NCBI GenBank assembly: GCA_944474755.1
Contig: CALYDG010000030.1
Coordinates: forward strand, 1 to 64,000
Direction: 5' to 3'
DNA length: 64,000 nt
Source: Limnoperna fortunei
Taxonomy: Eukaryota > Mollusca > Bivalvia > Mytilida > Modiolidae
Shown in pieces: positions 62,601 through 63,903 of the stretch. Positions within the stretch are counted from its first letter, which is position 1. The number at the start of each line of letters is the position of its first letter. The notes beneath the pieces were generated by a model. That model did no database searches and was not told the DNA's origin. It saw nothing but the letters and a program-made list of their open reading frames with translations. Both the position numbers and the translations under genes were made by a program.

Positions 62601-63903
62601 AAAAGGGCAATTTTTGTTGTTTTTGGTCTGCAACTTGAGTACCACTGTAGATAGAGAAAAACTTTCAAATGCTGAAATGTTCAATTCAATAAGCTCCACA
62701 AAAGGTTTGAAGTTGTCAGATAGCTCCTAATTGTAGGAGTTATCTCTCTCTAATTTTTGAAAAAAGGGGCTACTTTTTTTTTTACCTGTAACTTGCAAAT
62801 CATAGTAGATAGAGAAAAACTTTAAATTGCTGAAATGTTCAGCTCAATTAGCTATACAAGTCTTTTTATAGGTTTCAAGTTGTCAGATGACTCTTTCTCT
62901 TAAATATTGACAAAAAAATCCAGGTGAGTGATACAGGCCCCCCTGTGGGCTTCTTGCTTATATTAAGCCTCTCTTTGTCATCTATTAAACCCTTACAAAA
63001 TAATTTTCCTGCAATTTTGACAGAAATTGACAGCTTTTCCCCTCTCCTTGCAAGGATATATTTTCCAGTGATGTTGCCCCGTCGTAAAAGGCGACTAAAA
63101 GTGCCAATACCCTGGCTGGCATGTTAGGCCGGTTTGCCTAAAGACCGTCTGGGATGTGCGCCCAGGTGGCTGAATGGGGTACCCCTGGCAAGCTGGGGTT
63201 GTCAGGAAATAATACCGAAAACCTGACCGCAAACCATATTAGTGCACCATGTTGGGAAAATTGCCATGTTCCCCGCACGTTAAAGAACACTGCTGTAGTT
63301 TTCACTATGAGTAGGGATTGAGATCCTGCTACAGGAGGCTAAATTGCCTGACCCTACCCATCCTCCCATTTTCCAGTGGCATTCTAAAGTTTGTTGCCCC
63401 TATTTTTCATTGTTACCCATCCCATTTTCATTCATCATTTCATGTTCTTTTTATCATCCATTTCATGTTCATCGCCTGAATATAGCTGAAAAATTGCTGC
63501 TCGGGCGTTAAACACAAACAATCAATCAATAAATCCAGTGATGTCAGTGTGCGATTCTGGCTCCTTGATGCCCCTAGTTCTTTTCTAAATTTAGTTTTAC
63601 TGATCTTTTAAAGTTTTTTTCTGAAATTTTCAAAACTTTACTAAAATAATTCTTTATGTTTTTATGCTAAAAATGAATTGGTAGCATACAAACATAGTAC
63701 TTATAAAATTTGATGTACATTTACTGATTTTTTACTATTGTAGAATATAGTGTTGCCAGAAAGTGATATAAGGAGGCAGTGCAAAGATTCTAGAAAGTAT
63801 AAAGTTGATGAAAATGAATCTGATTATAAACCTTCTGAAGTGGGCTCCAGTGAAAATGATTATTTTGAAGATATGGAGATTGAAGAAGAAATACCAATGA
63901 AAG
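2576..63903 (+). CDS. Giant multi-exon gene: SET + Ulp1-type protease + zinc fingers + tyrosine recombinase (partial at both ends)
   Basis: Chained + strand exons: 2576-2663, 5916-6078, 8332-8543, 9889-9923, 11316-11370, 12025-12062, five 45-nt exons (16006-16050, 16710-16754, 17839-17883, 23088-23132, 23344-23388), 24838-25146, 28411-28444, 30767-30876, 32676-32792, 34625-34693, 37580-37668, 42290-42407, 42847-42952, 50230-50667, 53007-54650, 55339-55398, 58362-58571, 61668-61708, 63744-63903. Every border is AG/GT and every junction keeps frame, giving about 1,440 codons (residue numbers in other entries count from the first codon seen here). Domain order: SET (about 19-146), helical segment (273-375), C48 protease (about 387-590), C2H2/C2HC fingers (749-846), tyrosine recombinase (to about 1275), acidic tail. 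No stop, polyadenylation region or new start is evident between domains, so I infer one transcript. Two or three adjacent same-strand genes cannot be excluded without RNA data. The start codon and end lie outside the window. Confidence 0.72.
3595..4215. repeat. Family C tandem repeat, nested in family A
   Basis: Two monomers begin 'gcttcgaagaagggtgga' and 'gcttcaaagaagtgtgga' about 165 bp apart. Each carries 'ggtctgatattttgcata' and 'tatagtaccatatagtgta'. Two further shorter copies follow at about 3950-4215. Confidence 0.7.
4213..4935 (+). repeat. Family B repeat with a 243-bp internal tandem duplication
   Basis: Head 'gcccccgtgaagac...ggggggcattaagtttta' followed by monomers with 'tttctcagaaacc', 'gatatttggta' and 'ctacttcctgttt'. 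The block starting at 4348 is repeated at 4591 almost identically, a recent local tandem duplication of two monomers. The element lacks the normal 'gggggcatctgtgtcc' end. Confidence 0.75.
5916..6078 (+). CDS. Exon: SET domain N-half (GKGVFA, GDFILEYHGE)
   Basis: 163-nt exon, acceptor 'gttttcatag', donor 'gtatag', phase 1 in and phase 2 out. It encodes G-K-G-V-F-A, then 'KGDFILEYHGEFI' and 'YIFFF', which match in order the SAM-binding G-x-G, the 'FVVEYHGDL' strand and the 'YMYYF' segment of the KMT5A/SET8 family. SET proteins of this class transfer methyl groups from S-adenosylmethionine to lysine, and SET8 itself monomethylates histone H4 K20. The substrate here is unknown. A longer read-through frame extends past 6078, but the homology ends exactly at the donor. 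Confidence 0.88.
6545..6850 (-). pseudogene. Non-LTR retrotransposon 3' end fragment
   Basis: A 101-codon minus-strand frame contains 'YCNFRCLNHRLPIEQG' and a C-x2-C...I-G-D-E-Y-H-Y-L-F-E-C motif. This pattern of a C-terminal zinc knuckle and 'GDE-x-H-(F/Y)-L-F-x-C' follows the reverse transcriptase in many invertebrate non-LTR retrotransposons. Only the tail remains. Confidence 0.7.
7156..7194. repeat. Low-complexity CCACC/poly-A tract
   Basis: A run of C-rich triplets (ccaccacc) followed by about 12 A. Simple sequence only. Confidence 0.9.
7560..7660. repeat. Dispersed repeat, also at 11775-11880
   Basis: 'tgtgtgtcc' / 'atgatctgtgtgtcca' and following bases occur in both places with moderate divergence, within otherwise unrelated introns. 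Confidence 0.6.
7962..8033. repeat. 26-bp minisatellite, about 2.8 copies
   Basis: Unit 'gacttggaaaagaggtat' + 'gcacacgt' repeats at 7962, 7988 and 8014 almost without change. Confidence 0.92.
8332..8543 (+). CDS. Exon: SET domain C-half with N-D-G in place of N-H-S
   Basis: 212-nt exon, acceptor 'ctttatttcag', donor 'gtaaca', phase 2 in and phase 1 out. The junction codon gives 'TICIDGT', aligning with the 'YCVDAT' of SET8. Next come R-M-G-R-M-V-N-D-G (residues 92-100), 'PHLAMFAIKDI' and 'GDEIKYDYG' (131-139), the last containing the Y-D-Y-G motif that forms the methyl-transfer channel. The usual N-H-S knot is N-D-G: the Asn is kept and the His is lost. I recall similar N-D variants in KMT5A-like proteins of fish and invertebrates. 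This supports an intact fold, but activity needs testing. Confidence 0.88.
8690..9100 (+). repeat. Family B element
   Basis: Two monomers (about 169 bp apart) with 'ttttactcatgtc' at the head and 'ggcattagtgtcatatggacacattctctct' type end. One translated frame, 8682-8873, reads F-S-E-T-I-H-Q-I...M-A-W-I-A-T-S-C-L, shared with other copies. Confidence 0.75.
9295..9712 (+). repeat. Family B-related element with full head and tail
   Basis: Head 'gcgacgacatgtcagggg' plus a 'cgtccgtc' simple run, two diverged monomers ('aagcttttctcagaaac' twice, 160 bp apart), tail 'gcgggggcatccgtgtcc' and 'tggacacattctt'. Confidence 0.78.
9889..9923 (+). CDS. Exon: 35-nt linker
   Basis: A small exon bounded by 'tctttcacag' and 'gtaatg', phase 1 in and phase 0 out. 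It encodes a polar Q/S/K-rich linker (D-L-K-I-Q-S...) after the SET domain. It is called on splice signals and phase match only, with no domain recognised. Confidence 0.6.
10318..10770. repeat. Three diverged tandem monomers of about 160 bp
   Basis: 'tataacttgaaaacctg', 'gatatcttgaaagcatt' and 'gatatcttgaaaatgtg' recur at about 10395, 10552 and 10711, each followed by 'ctgattttg' or 'cttattttg'. Non-coding. Confidence 0.65.
10838..11268 (+). repeat. Family B element, two monomers
   Basis: Head 'atgccccagcgacgatatg', two monomers with 'agaaactgtacatcagattgg', tail 'gcgggggcatctgttttc' and 'tggacagattctctcttt'. Confidence 0.8.
11316..11370 (+). CDS. Exon: 55-nt basic linker
   Basis: Bounded by 'tgtatttcag' and the strong donor 'gtatgt', phase 0 in and phase 1 out. 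It encodes a basic stretch rich in R, K, L and C (including C-F-I-K-L-Q-R-L-C-R-K). No known domain. The phase continues correctly on both sides. Confidence 0.62.
12025..12062 (+). CDS. Exon: 38-nt linker
   Basis: Bounded by 'ttatttgcag' and the consensus donor 'gtaagt', phase 1 in and phase 0 out. It encodes a short polar segment beginning D-C-K-F-Y. No domain recognised. A TIR transposon is inserted only 23 bp downstream. Confidence 0.6.
12086..12665. mobile_element. TIR transposon (580 bp) with AATTT target duplication
   Basis: Left end starts 'aaaggaccagattcac' and right end is the near inverse, '...gtgaaccaagtccttt', over about 38 bp. It is flanked by 'aattt' at 12081-12085 and 12666-12670. 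A 111-codon frame inside has no recognisable domain, so it is a non-autonomous DNA element. Confidence 0.82.
12671..13450. other. Intron, nothing recognised
   Basis: AT-rich with stops in all frames and no clear repeat match within the window. Confidence 0.4.
14191..15180. repeat. Family B element, minus then plus oriented
   Basis: 14191-14286 and 14955-15040 read as family B in reverse ('ggacacagatgcccccgcg', 'gaagtagctatccaag'). From about 15045 the copy turns to plus orientation ('ttttactcatg...cttggatagccacttcctg'), giving a head-to-head arrangement. The minus part is itself interrupted by the TIR element 14287-14954. Confidence 0.72.
14287..14954. mobile_element. TIR transposon (668 bp), TTA target duplication
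   Basis: Ends 'agg(a)tgcattatacagtt' and 'aactgtataatgca(ccc)' are inverted copies. Flanking TTA at 14284-14286 and 14955-14957 restores the family B sequence when the insert is removed. A 3-bp TTA-type duplication would suit PIF/Harbinger-like elements, but no transposase is present. Confidence 0.85.
16006..16050 (+). CDS. Duplicated 45-nt exon, copy 1
   Basis: Acceptor 'acattgtag', donor 'gtaaac'. The exon has exactly 15 codons, phase 0 in and out. It encodes V-S-E-V-D-H-I-D-L-T-C-R-E-Q-Q. It sits at the end of a repeated intronic unit beginning near 15340. Because it is a symmetric 0-0 exon, any number of copies could be included without frame change. Function unknown: short, acidic, one cysteine. 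Confidence 0.7.
16710..16754 (+). CDS. Duplicated 45-nt exon, copy 2 (possible longer form to 16865)
   Basis: Same acceptor and donor as copy 1. It differs in L-P-C-T versus L-T-C-R. Uniquely, the frame stays open through the donor and on to 16865, where another donor ('gtaatt') occurs, so a 156-nt phase 0-0 exon is also possible. A separate exon 16771-16865 (acceptor 'attgttttag') is another option, but its 95-nt length would break phase. Confidence 0.68.
16771..17116. other. Segment unique to unit 2, flanked by 'attg(tg)ttttag'
   Basis: In other units 'attgttttag' runs straight into 'agttgaaatg'. Here 346 bp lie between, ending 'attgtgttttag'. Its first 95 bp keep an open frame with the copy 2 exon. 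It could be ancestral exon sequence lost elsewhere or an insertion with a short flanking duplication. Confidence 0.6.
17839..17883 (+). CDS. Duplicated 45-nt exon, copy 3
   Basis: Acceptor 'acattgtag', donor 'gtaaac', 15 codons, phase 0-0. It reads V-S-E-V-D-Q-E-D-L-P-C-R-E-Q-Q. The flanking intron is a further copy of the repeated unit (17117-17883). Confidence 0.7.
17930..18780. other. Insertion in unit 4, unidentified
   Basis: The repeated unit breaks off at 'caaatcaagttat' near 17930 and resumes at 'tattcctcaaaatta' near 18780. The inserted about 850 bp starts 'ctgtcactgcggtcc' and shows no coding frame or clear terminal repeats. Confidence 0.55.
18964..19683. mobile_element. TIR element (720 bp) with terminal repeats of about 75 bp
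   Basis: Left 'tatggaacgcagtaacc' and right 'ggttacagtgttccata' are inverted copies, with the match continuing through 'actttaatgagaaaaaccc' and 'ttaagttacttaatcc'. The interior holds three copies of a block with 'gctgagaaaaacctag'. Non-coding. Confidence 0.85.
19807..19945 (-). mobile_element. Short insertion carrying a ribozyme-like relic
   Basis: Interrupts the repeated unit between 'gtaggtaaat' and 'caaagattat', flanked by 'aaaatt' at 19801-19806 and 19946-19951. Penelope-like elements and retrozymes carry hammerhead motifs, which fits the fold described for 19837-19880. Confidence 0.6.
19837..19880 (-). ncRNA. Hammerhead-ribozyme-like motif, probably inactive
   Basis: On the minus strand: stem I 'gcgcct' pairing with 'aggcgt', core 'ctgatga', stem II 'gtct'/'agac' with a 5-nt loop, then 'gatac' where the consensus is 'gaaac', a minimal stem III, and the cleavage triplet 'gtc'. 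Everything fits a type I hammerhead with short stem III except the A-to-U change in the invariant GAAA, expected to reduce or abolish cleavage. Confidence 0.7.
20327..23071 (+). mobile_element. Insertion: decayed Penelope-like retroelement plus family B fragment
   Basis: The insertion is flanked by 'attcat' at 20321-20326 and 23072-23077 and splits the repeated intron unit. The first about 2.4 kb is a frameshifted reverse-transcriptase-type ORF. The end (22885-23050) is a truncated family B copy with the usual 'ctatggacacattctctct' tail. The part 22755-22860 ('gtttggcaccataaaacc', 'accattctttt') recurs at 28127-28230. Confidence 0.72.
20369..22760 (+). pseudogene. Penelope-like reverse transcriptase, multiply frameshifted
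   Basis: Frames in order show 'LHLPFKNKGIDAI' (about 20770), 'HVITGDLKIIEKD' and 'PKFREPQRINWNHN' (21030-21140), 'AYCDTIYNYSGINHMWILKN' (21670-21730), 'FDFSTLYITLSHDKL' (RT motif A, about 21790-21835), 'YIDDVLS' (motif C, about 22180-22200) and 'NERDDFNFKIINFPNM' (about 22360-22410). The order matches a reverse-transcriptase family common in bivalves that I take to be Penelope-like. Stops and frameshifts rule out function. The 129-codon frame at 20369 is likely its N-terminal part but is not recognised. Confidence 0.72.
23088..23132 (+). CDS. Duplicated 45-nt exon, copy 4
   Basis: Same borders. The first codon is GGG rather than GTG, giving G-S-E-V-D-H-E-D-L-P-C-R-E-Q-Q. Its upstream intron was split by the 2.7-kb insertion at 20327-23071, which ends only 16 bp before the exon and leaves the 'ttcattacattgtag' acceptor but a new branch-point region. 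Splicing of this copy may therefore be altered. Confidence 0.65.
23344..23388 (+). CDS. Duplicated 45-nt exon, copy 5
   Basis: Acceptor 'acattgtag', donor 'gtaaac', phase 0-0. It reads V-S-E-V-D-Q-A-D-L-P-C-R-E-Q-Q. Only 211 bp separate it from copy 4, because this unit lost most of its intronic part. Confidence 0.7.
23728..24430. repeat. Mixed repeat heads and unremarkable intron
   Basis: Heads of three repeat families occur: 'atgcccccgctttgaagaag' (23729), 'agtccctatcggctaaagg' (24086) and 'tcctgccacacaaaagttg' (24203), and 'atgccccagtgacgac' at 24398. Each is followed by a diverged or truncated body. Confidence 0.55.
24838..25146 (+). CDS. Exon: 103-codon charged helical segment, probable coiled coil
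   Basis: Acceptor 'tatttttaaag', donor 'gtatat', phase 0-0, 309 nt. The product is almost entirely charged and helical: A-M-E-K-I-Q-K-I-K, 'EYINRVKQFKDSKDDKEY', 'LLEEMLIRHLEDLDSV', 'RQQRKRTVDEIQSVLDEHI', 'RAWELHDEQISQE'. Leu/Ile spacing suggests coiled-coil or helical-bundle dimerisation. No named domain is recognised. A TIR element starts 23 bp beyond the donor. An ATG 18 bp before the acceptor gives a read-through frame that could serve as an alternative start. Confidence 0.75.
25169..25886. mobile_element. TIR element with GC-rich head and three to four 180-bp monomers
   Basis: Ends 'gtctcgcctgc' (25169-25179) and 'gcaggcgagac' (25876-25886) are a perfect 11-bp inverted repeat. After a 'cggcggcgg' head, monomers start at about 25251, 25431, 25611 and 25785 with 'gtaagacttttgtggaaaat'. 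One monomer contains half of the fold-back sequence found at 26728. It starts 23 bp after the exon donor at 25147. Confidence 0.85.
26314..26722. mobile_element. Possible TIR element (about 410 bp)
   Basis: 'tttatcctgcaatta' at the left and 'aattgcaggataaa' at the right are inverted. Target duplication is unclear, and no coding frame of note. Confidence 0.55.
26728..26871. mobile_element. Fold-back MITE, near-perfect palindrome
   Basis: The first 39 bp ('atattagtgtactagctccg...') are inverted at the end with one mismatch, and complementarity continues inward through 'cccttt'/'aaaggg'. This would form a long hairpin. A half copy sits at about 25327-25395. Confidence 0.88.
27670..28250. repeat. 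Repeat heads and Penelope-associated 3' fragment
   Basis: 'atgccctgcctacgaaagta' head at 27672. 28127-28230 repeats the 'ccataaaacctggtttaacc' and 'ccaagtcaggaccattgtgg' sequence seen after the reverse transcriptase relic at 22770-22850; a weaker copy is at 45975-46060. Confidence 0.6.
28411..28444 (+). CDS. Exon: 34-nt lead-in to the protease domain
   Basis: Acceptor 'tttttttcag' and consensus donor 'gtaagt', phase 0 in and phase 1 out. It encodes R-V-E-K-V-M-T-D-D-L-D. Phase and strong splice sites support it; no domain by itself. Confidence 0.6.
28508..29110. repeat. Two truncated repeat elements
   Basis: 'gtctcacctccaattgagac' (28513) heads a diverged pair of monomers with 'tttttgggct' and 'aactataagtcctagg'. 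'atgctccccgaaggcagag' (28834) heads another. Confidence 0.55.
30090..30219. mobile_element. Palindromic MITE, copy 1
   Basis: Ends 'gatttcacaaaaggtcgt' and 'acaacattttgtgaaatc' are inverted. Same family as 58039-58168, which lies in the opposite orientation. Confidence 0.85.
30767..30876 (+). CDS. Exon: N-terminal part of Ulp1/SENP-like protease
   Basis: 110-nt exon, acceptor 'ctccatacag', donor 'gtaatg', phase 1 in and phase 0 out. It encodes 'ITQIWTGRL' through 'ITANSLMSLADELTDE'. The L-x-D-E just before the next exon's 'ILDGYF' matches the 'L(N/S)DE-x-I-x-x-Y' opening of the C48 peptidase family. Confidence 0.75.
31410..31640. repeat. Repeat with 'cccctaccggc' head
   Basis: 'agcccctaccggcttcatgg' and 'gggactgtagatttgcactc' match heads at 24086, 32938 and 47093. 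The body is short and diverged. Confidence 0.6.
31932..32463 (-). pseudogene. L1-like non-LTR retrotransposon with internal deletion
   Basis: Minus strand first shows the RT entry motif 'HMETGKSPGSDGFTVEY' and 'FFWKDIG' (32380-32320), then jumps in another frame to a C-terminal C-x2-C...H-L-F-F-E-C motif ('FCKTCDDILEHLFFEC', about 32150-32095). Most of the polymerase core is missing, so this is a deleted dead copy. Confidence 0.75.
32676..32792 (+). CDS. Exon: Ulp1/SENP-like protease, substrate-groove segment
   Basis: 117 nt, acceptor 'tttattttag', donor 'gtaagt', phase 0-0. It encodes 'ILDGYFHIL' followed by a segment ending 'PELHEYLTQ'. In C48 proteases the 'D-E-x-I-x-x-Y-(F/L)' helix precedes the central core. 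Match is by motif order and spacing relative to the following catalytic exons. Confidence 0.78.
33029..33437 (+). repeat. Family B element, complete, with simple 'tagtcccctaccgg' repeat just upstream
   Basis: Head 'atgcccatgcgacaacacg', two monomers 169 bp apart, tail 'cgggggcatctgtgtccta' and 'tggacacattctctcttta'. A 143-codon frame spans both monomers without a stop. A separate family G head lies at 32938. Confidence 0.8.
34625..34693 (+). CDS. Exon: Ulp1/SENP-like protease, catalytic His (H-W-T-L)
   Basis: 69 nt, acceptor 'tttaattttcag', donor 'gtatgt', phase 0-0. It encodes 'YDFIFGAINEGENHWTLT'. The H-W-x-L motif (His at residue 481) carries the catalytic histidine in Ulp1/SENP peptidases, which cleave SUMO or related modifiers. 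Confidence 0.85.
34925..35540. repeat. Family A monomers with an inverted segment
   Basis: Family A motifs occur on the plus strand, then inverted at about 35070-35205 ('gaacatttcagcaatataaagtttttc'-type), then plus again with 'gtaggagttatctctctt'. Confidence 0.6.
36190..36490. repeat. Dispersed repeat, second copy at 43390-43605
   Basis: Shared 'catattggtatggta', 'ctggctgtgacct', 'cattcc(g/c)gcttactgacaaa' and 'aggtgagctttgtaatcg'. Non-coding. Confidence 0.75.
37580..37668 (+). CDS. Exon: Ulp1/SENP-like protease, catalytic Asp (I-I-D-P)
   Basis: 89 nt, acceptor 'tatattaag', phase 0 in and phase 2 out. It encodes 'IIDPKQKKILYFNPLG' then 'TRLCANQLLHNW'. Asp 488 is the expected second triad member. 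Two donors are possible: 'gtagta' after 37665 or the consensus 'gtaagt' after 37668. I prefer the latter because it restores an N-W-Y junction. Both keep the frame. Confidence 0.8.
37890..38860. repeat. Family A cluster
   Basis: Several diverged monomers ('gtctctaaataggtcaaa', 'gctgaaatattcagctt'). A second head 'actcacctggaccgaaag' is at 38141. Confidence 0.6.
39259..40437. repeat. Pair of direct repeats about 240 bp each, 0.94 kb apart
   Basis: 39259-39500 and 40203-40437 share 'agaagttct', 'aaaacaccaacc', 'cgaagggaccaacaaaagga' and 'caggtccgtctatgatttgt' in the same order. The segment between is AT-rich with no gene. Confidence 0.82.
40438..42289. other. Intron, mostly unrecognised
   Basis: Contains a local 90-bp duplication near 40842/40935 ('attgctaaaaccagaaac'), but no gene or complete element that I can identify. 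Confidence 0.4.
42290..42407 (+). CDS. Exon: Ulp1/SENP-like protease, catalytic Gln and Cys
   Basis: 118 nt, acceptor 'ttattttag', donor 'gtaact', phase 2 in and phase 0 out. It encodes 'KQQDGISCGVYVLK'. The catalytic Cys (548) lies six residues after Gln 542, the same spacing as the oxyanion Gln and Cys of yeast Ulp1. With His 481 and Asp 488 the H-D-Q-C set is complete, so the protease is predicted active. The modifier it acts on is unknown. Confidence 0.87.
42847..42952 (+). CDS. Exon: C-terminal helix of the protease domain
   Basis: 106 nt, acceptor 'tgtattcag', donor 'gtattt', phase 0 in and phase 1 out. It encodes 'IAECFINEETLEF' and 'VYRRQIGEKLLLNI', the helix typical of the end of C48 domains (…R-R-x-I-x-x-x-L-L). 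Its phase 1 exit fits directly to 50230. Confidence 0.8.
43807..43850 (+). CDS. Possible alternative 44-nt exon (frame conflict)
   Basis: Good acceptor 'ttttatttcag' and strong donor 'gtaagt' enclose codons for D-K-D-L-I-I-D-S-D-E-T. It accepts the phase 1 exit of 42952 but leaves in phase 0, whereas the next exon (50230) needs phase 1 and would hit a stop if joined directly. A weaker donor at 43858 would make it a 51-nt exon that keeps frame. It may instead be an alternative-end exon, or an intermediate exon may be missing. Confidence 0.45.
43905..44916. mobile_element. Family E TIR element with six monomers of about 160 bp
   Basis: 'tggccggatttc' (43905-43916) and 'gaaatccggcca' (44905-44916) form a perfect 12-bp inverted repeat. 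Inside, 'aactactaatcacag', 'gatatttggtatgcagc' and 'ctacttcctgttta' repeat six times with high similarity. It starts 55 bp after the donor at 43851. Confidence 0.9.
44940..45770. repeat. Family A-type element, diverged
   Basis: Starts 'ggctcacttggacaaatcc' and 'gacatcacttggtgtc'. Monomers carry 'ttagctaaaat' and 'tcctt(a/g)ggacatt'. No coding frame. Confidence 0.55.
46376..47065. repeat. Family D tandem element, four monomers
   Basis: 'ctcagcaactacatgccaca', 'tatttggtatgtag', 'gtaaagcgattttatg' and 'ctacttcctgttta' repeat four times about every 150-160 bp. A truncated copy at 60970-61130 interrupts a retrotransposon. Confidence 0.85.
47093..47220. repeat. Family G fragment
   Basis: Head 'agtcccctaccggcaaagcc' and 'ggggactataggtttgcac' with a truncated body. 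Confidence 0.65.
47470..48950. mobile_element. Family A element interrupted by family F tandem array
   Basis: Family A monomers at 47490-47612 and 48495-48930 end with 'ccaggtgagcaatacagg'. The middle (about 47612-48420) is a separate array: 'ttgcaacgaaattgcactcg' head, then five monomers at about 160-bp spacing with 'actttgggatattgttacat' and 'tcaaggtcacagcag'. Confidence 0.72.
49340..49585 (+). repeat. Family B element, single monomer
   Basis: Head 'acccccaggacgacgagtcg', one monomer, tail 'gtgtcctatggacacattct'. A small internal deletion removes the 'gattttcagat' part. Confidence 0.8.
50230..50667 (+). CDS. Exon: 438-nt acidic low-complexity linker
   Basis: Acceptor 'ttttttcag', donor 'gtaata', phase 1-1. 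The product is rich in D, E, Q, N, T and S (for example 'DFDFDEL', 'DTVDTVDT', 'NNDTNTDPASQNISNN'), and looks intrinsically disordered. It joins the protease to the recombinase half. The sequence 'VEIVGHFDFDEL' could be a short interaction motif. No domain recognised. Confidence 0.75.
51066..52450. mobile_element. TIR transposon (1,385 bp), non-coding
   Basis: Left 'atacagtacacaca' and right 'tgtgtgtactgtat' begin inverted repeats that extend about 35 bp with three mismatches. Flanked by ATT on both sides (51063-51065, 52451-52453). No transposase frame, so a non-autonomous element. Confidence 0.85.
53007..54650 (+). CDS. Exon: two zinc fingers plus tyrosine-recombinase domain
   Basis: A single 1,644-nt open exon, acceptor 'cttcttttcag', donor 'gtgagt', phase 1-1. 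The upstream in-frame ATG at 52982 precedes the acceptor and is probably not used. Finger 1 is C-x2-C-x9-H-x4-H (residues 749-767). Finger 2 is C-x2-C-x11-H-x3-C (827-846). The C-terminal half has tyrosine-recombinase boxes: Arg 1101 in 'YNGRRGGE', a Lys-rich strand 'SKLAKLVPVIIP', 'TSMRHYVAT' (Arg 1224; the usual box II His is Thr 1221), 'KHMGHS' (His 1250) and Tyr 1259 in 'ENVYQ', nine residues after that His as in XerD. Such enzymes cut and rejoin DNA through a 3'-phosphotyrosine link. Crypton/DIRS-type transposons and domesticated relatives carry them. The exon fits a former mobile recombinase captured by a host gene, or a still-mobile one. Confidence 0.85.
55339..55398 (+). CDS. Exon: 60-nt acidic tail segment
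   Basis: Acceptor 'tttatttcag', donor 'gtaagt', phase 1-1. It encodes 'DEMIETESKEEELVQTENIE', strongly acidic. It follows the recombinase domain directly. No domain. Confidence 0.68.
58039..58168. mobile_element. Palindromic MITE, copy 2 (inverted relative to 30090-30219)
   Basis: 'gcagtggatttcacaaaaag' and 'ctttgtgaaatccact' are inverted ends. The reverse complement aligns with 30090-30219 along its length. Confidence 0.85.
58362..58571 (+). CDS. Exon: 210-nt helical segment after the recombinase
   Basis: Acceptor 'ttacatttcag', donor 'gtttgt', phase 1-1. It encodes an acidic start ('SLYELIDNSKVIEEED') then 'VQNAVKQYFSSDAWLAVKNTL', an amphipathic helical stretch that looks folded. Not recognised; it could be a protein-interaction module. 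Confidence 0.7.
59585..60962 (+). pseudogene. Jockey-like non-LTR retrotransposon, broken
   Basis: Order of motifs: 'SDHYPV' (endonuclease end, about 59620), 'KQPEWYTKDVINARKMRDK' (59870-59925), 'LDVNKSSGTDNIGPKLLK' (60335-60385), 'FKNAMVTPIYKSGN' and 'NYRPISVLPTISKLIE' (60465-60570), and 'YGVPQGSILGPLLFLLYI' (60908-60962). Several frameshifts and stops. It ends abruptly where a family D copy begins, before the catalytic Y-x-D-D. Confidence 0.82.
60963..61500. repeat. Family D copy and related monomers
   Basis: 'aactacatgctacagcctc', 'gatatttggtatgtag' and 'ctacttcctgttta' at 60963-61130. A more diverged related repeat continues to about 61500. It truncates the retrotransposon reading frame. 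Confidence 0.75.
61668..61708 (+). CDS. Exon: 41-nt tail segment
   Basis: Acceptor 'tttattatccag', donor 'gtatgt', phase 1 in and phase 0 out. It encodes G-T-P-R-N-I-E-D-E-T-T-E-P-K. Short and polar, and supported by splice signals and phase continuity. Confidence 0.62.
61745..62945. mobile_element. Family A element, six to seven monomers
   Basis: Monomer motif 'gctgaaatgttcagc' occurs at 62354, 62516, 62671 and 62829 (spacing 155-162 bp) with diverged copies before. Ends 'ccaggtgagtgatacagg' at about 62920. Confidence 0.75.
63075..63533 (+). mobile_element. SINE-like retroposon with 11-bp target duplication
   Basis: Flanked by 'tccagtgatgt' at 63064-63074 and 63534-63544. The body begins 'tgccccgtcgtaaaagg', has an A-box-like 'gtggctgaatgg' near 63166 and ends in 'gggcgttaaac' plus 'aatcaatcaat'. 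The tail is common in mollusc genomes. The B-box-like 'ggattgagatcc' near 63315 is only approximate. Confidence 0.8.
63744..63903 (+). CDS. Exon: 160-nt acidic tail segment, last exon in window
   Basis: Acceptor 'actattgtag', donor 'gtaatt', phase 0 in and phase 1 out. It encodes 'RRQCKDSRKYKVDENESDY' then an acidic run ('ENDYFEDMEIEEEIP'). The basic patch followed by acidic clusters resembles a nuclear-protein tail. The gene continues past the window. Confidence 0.68.
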
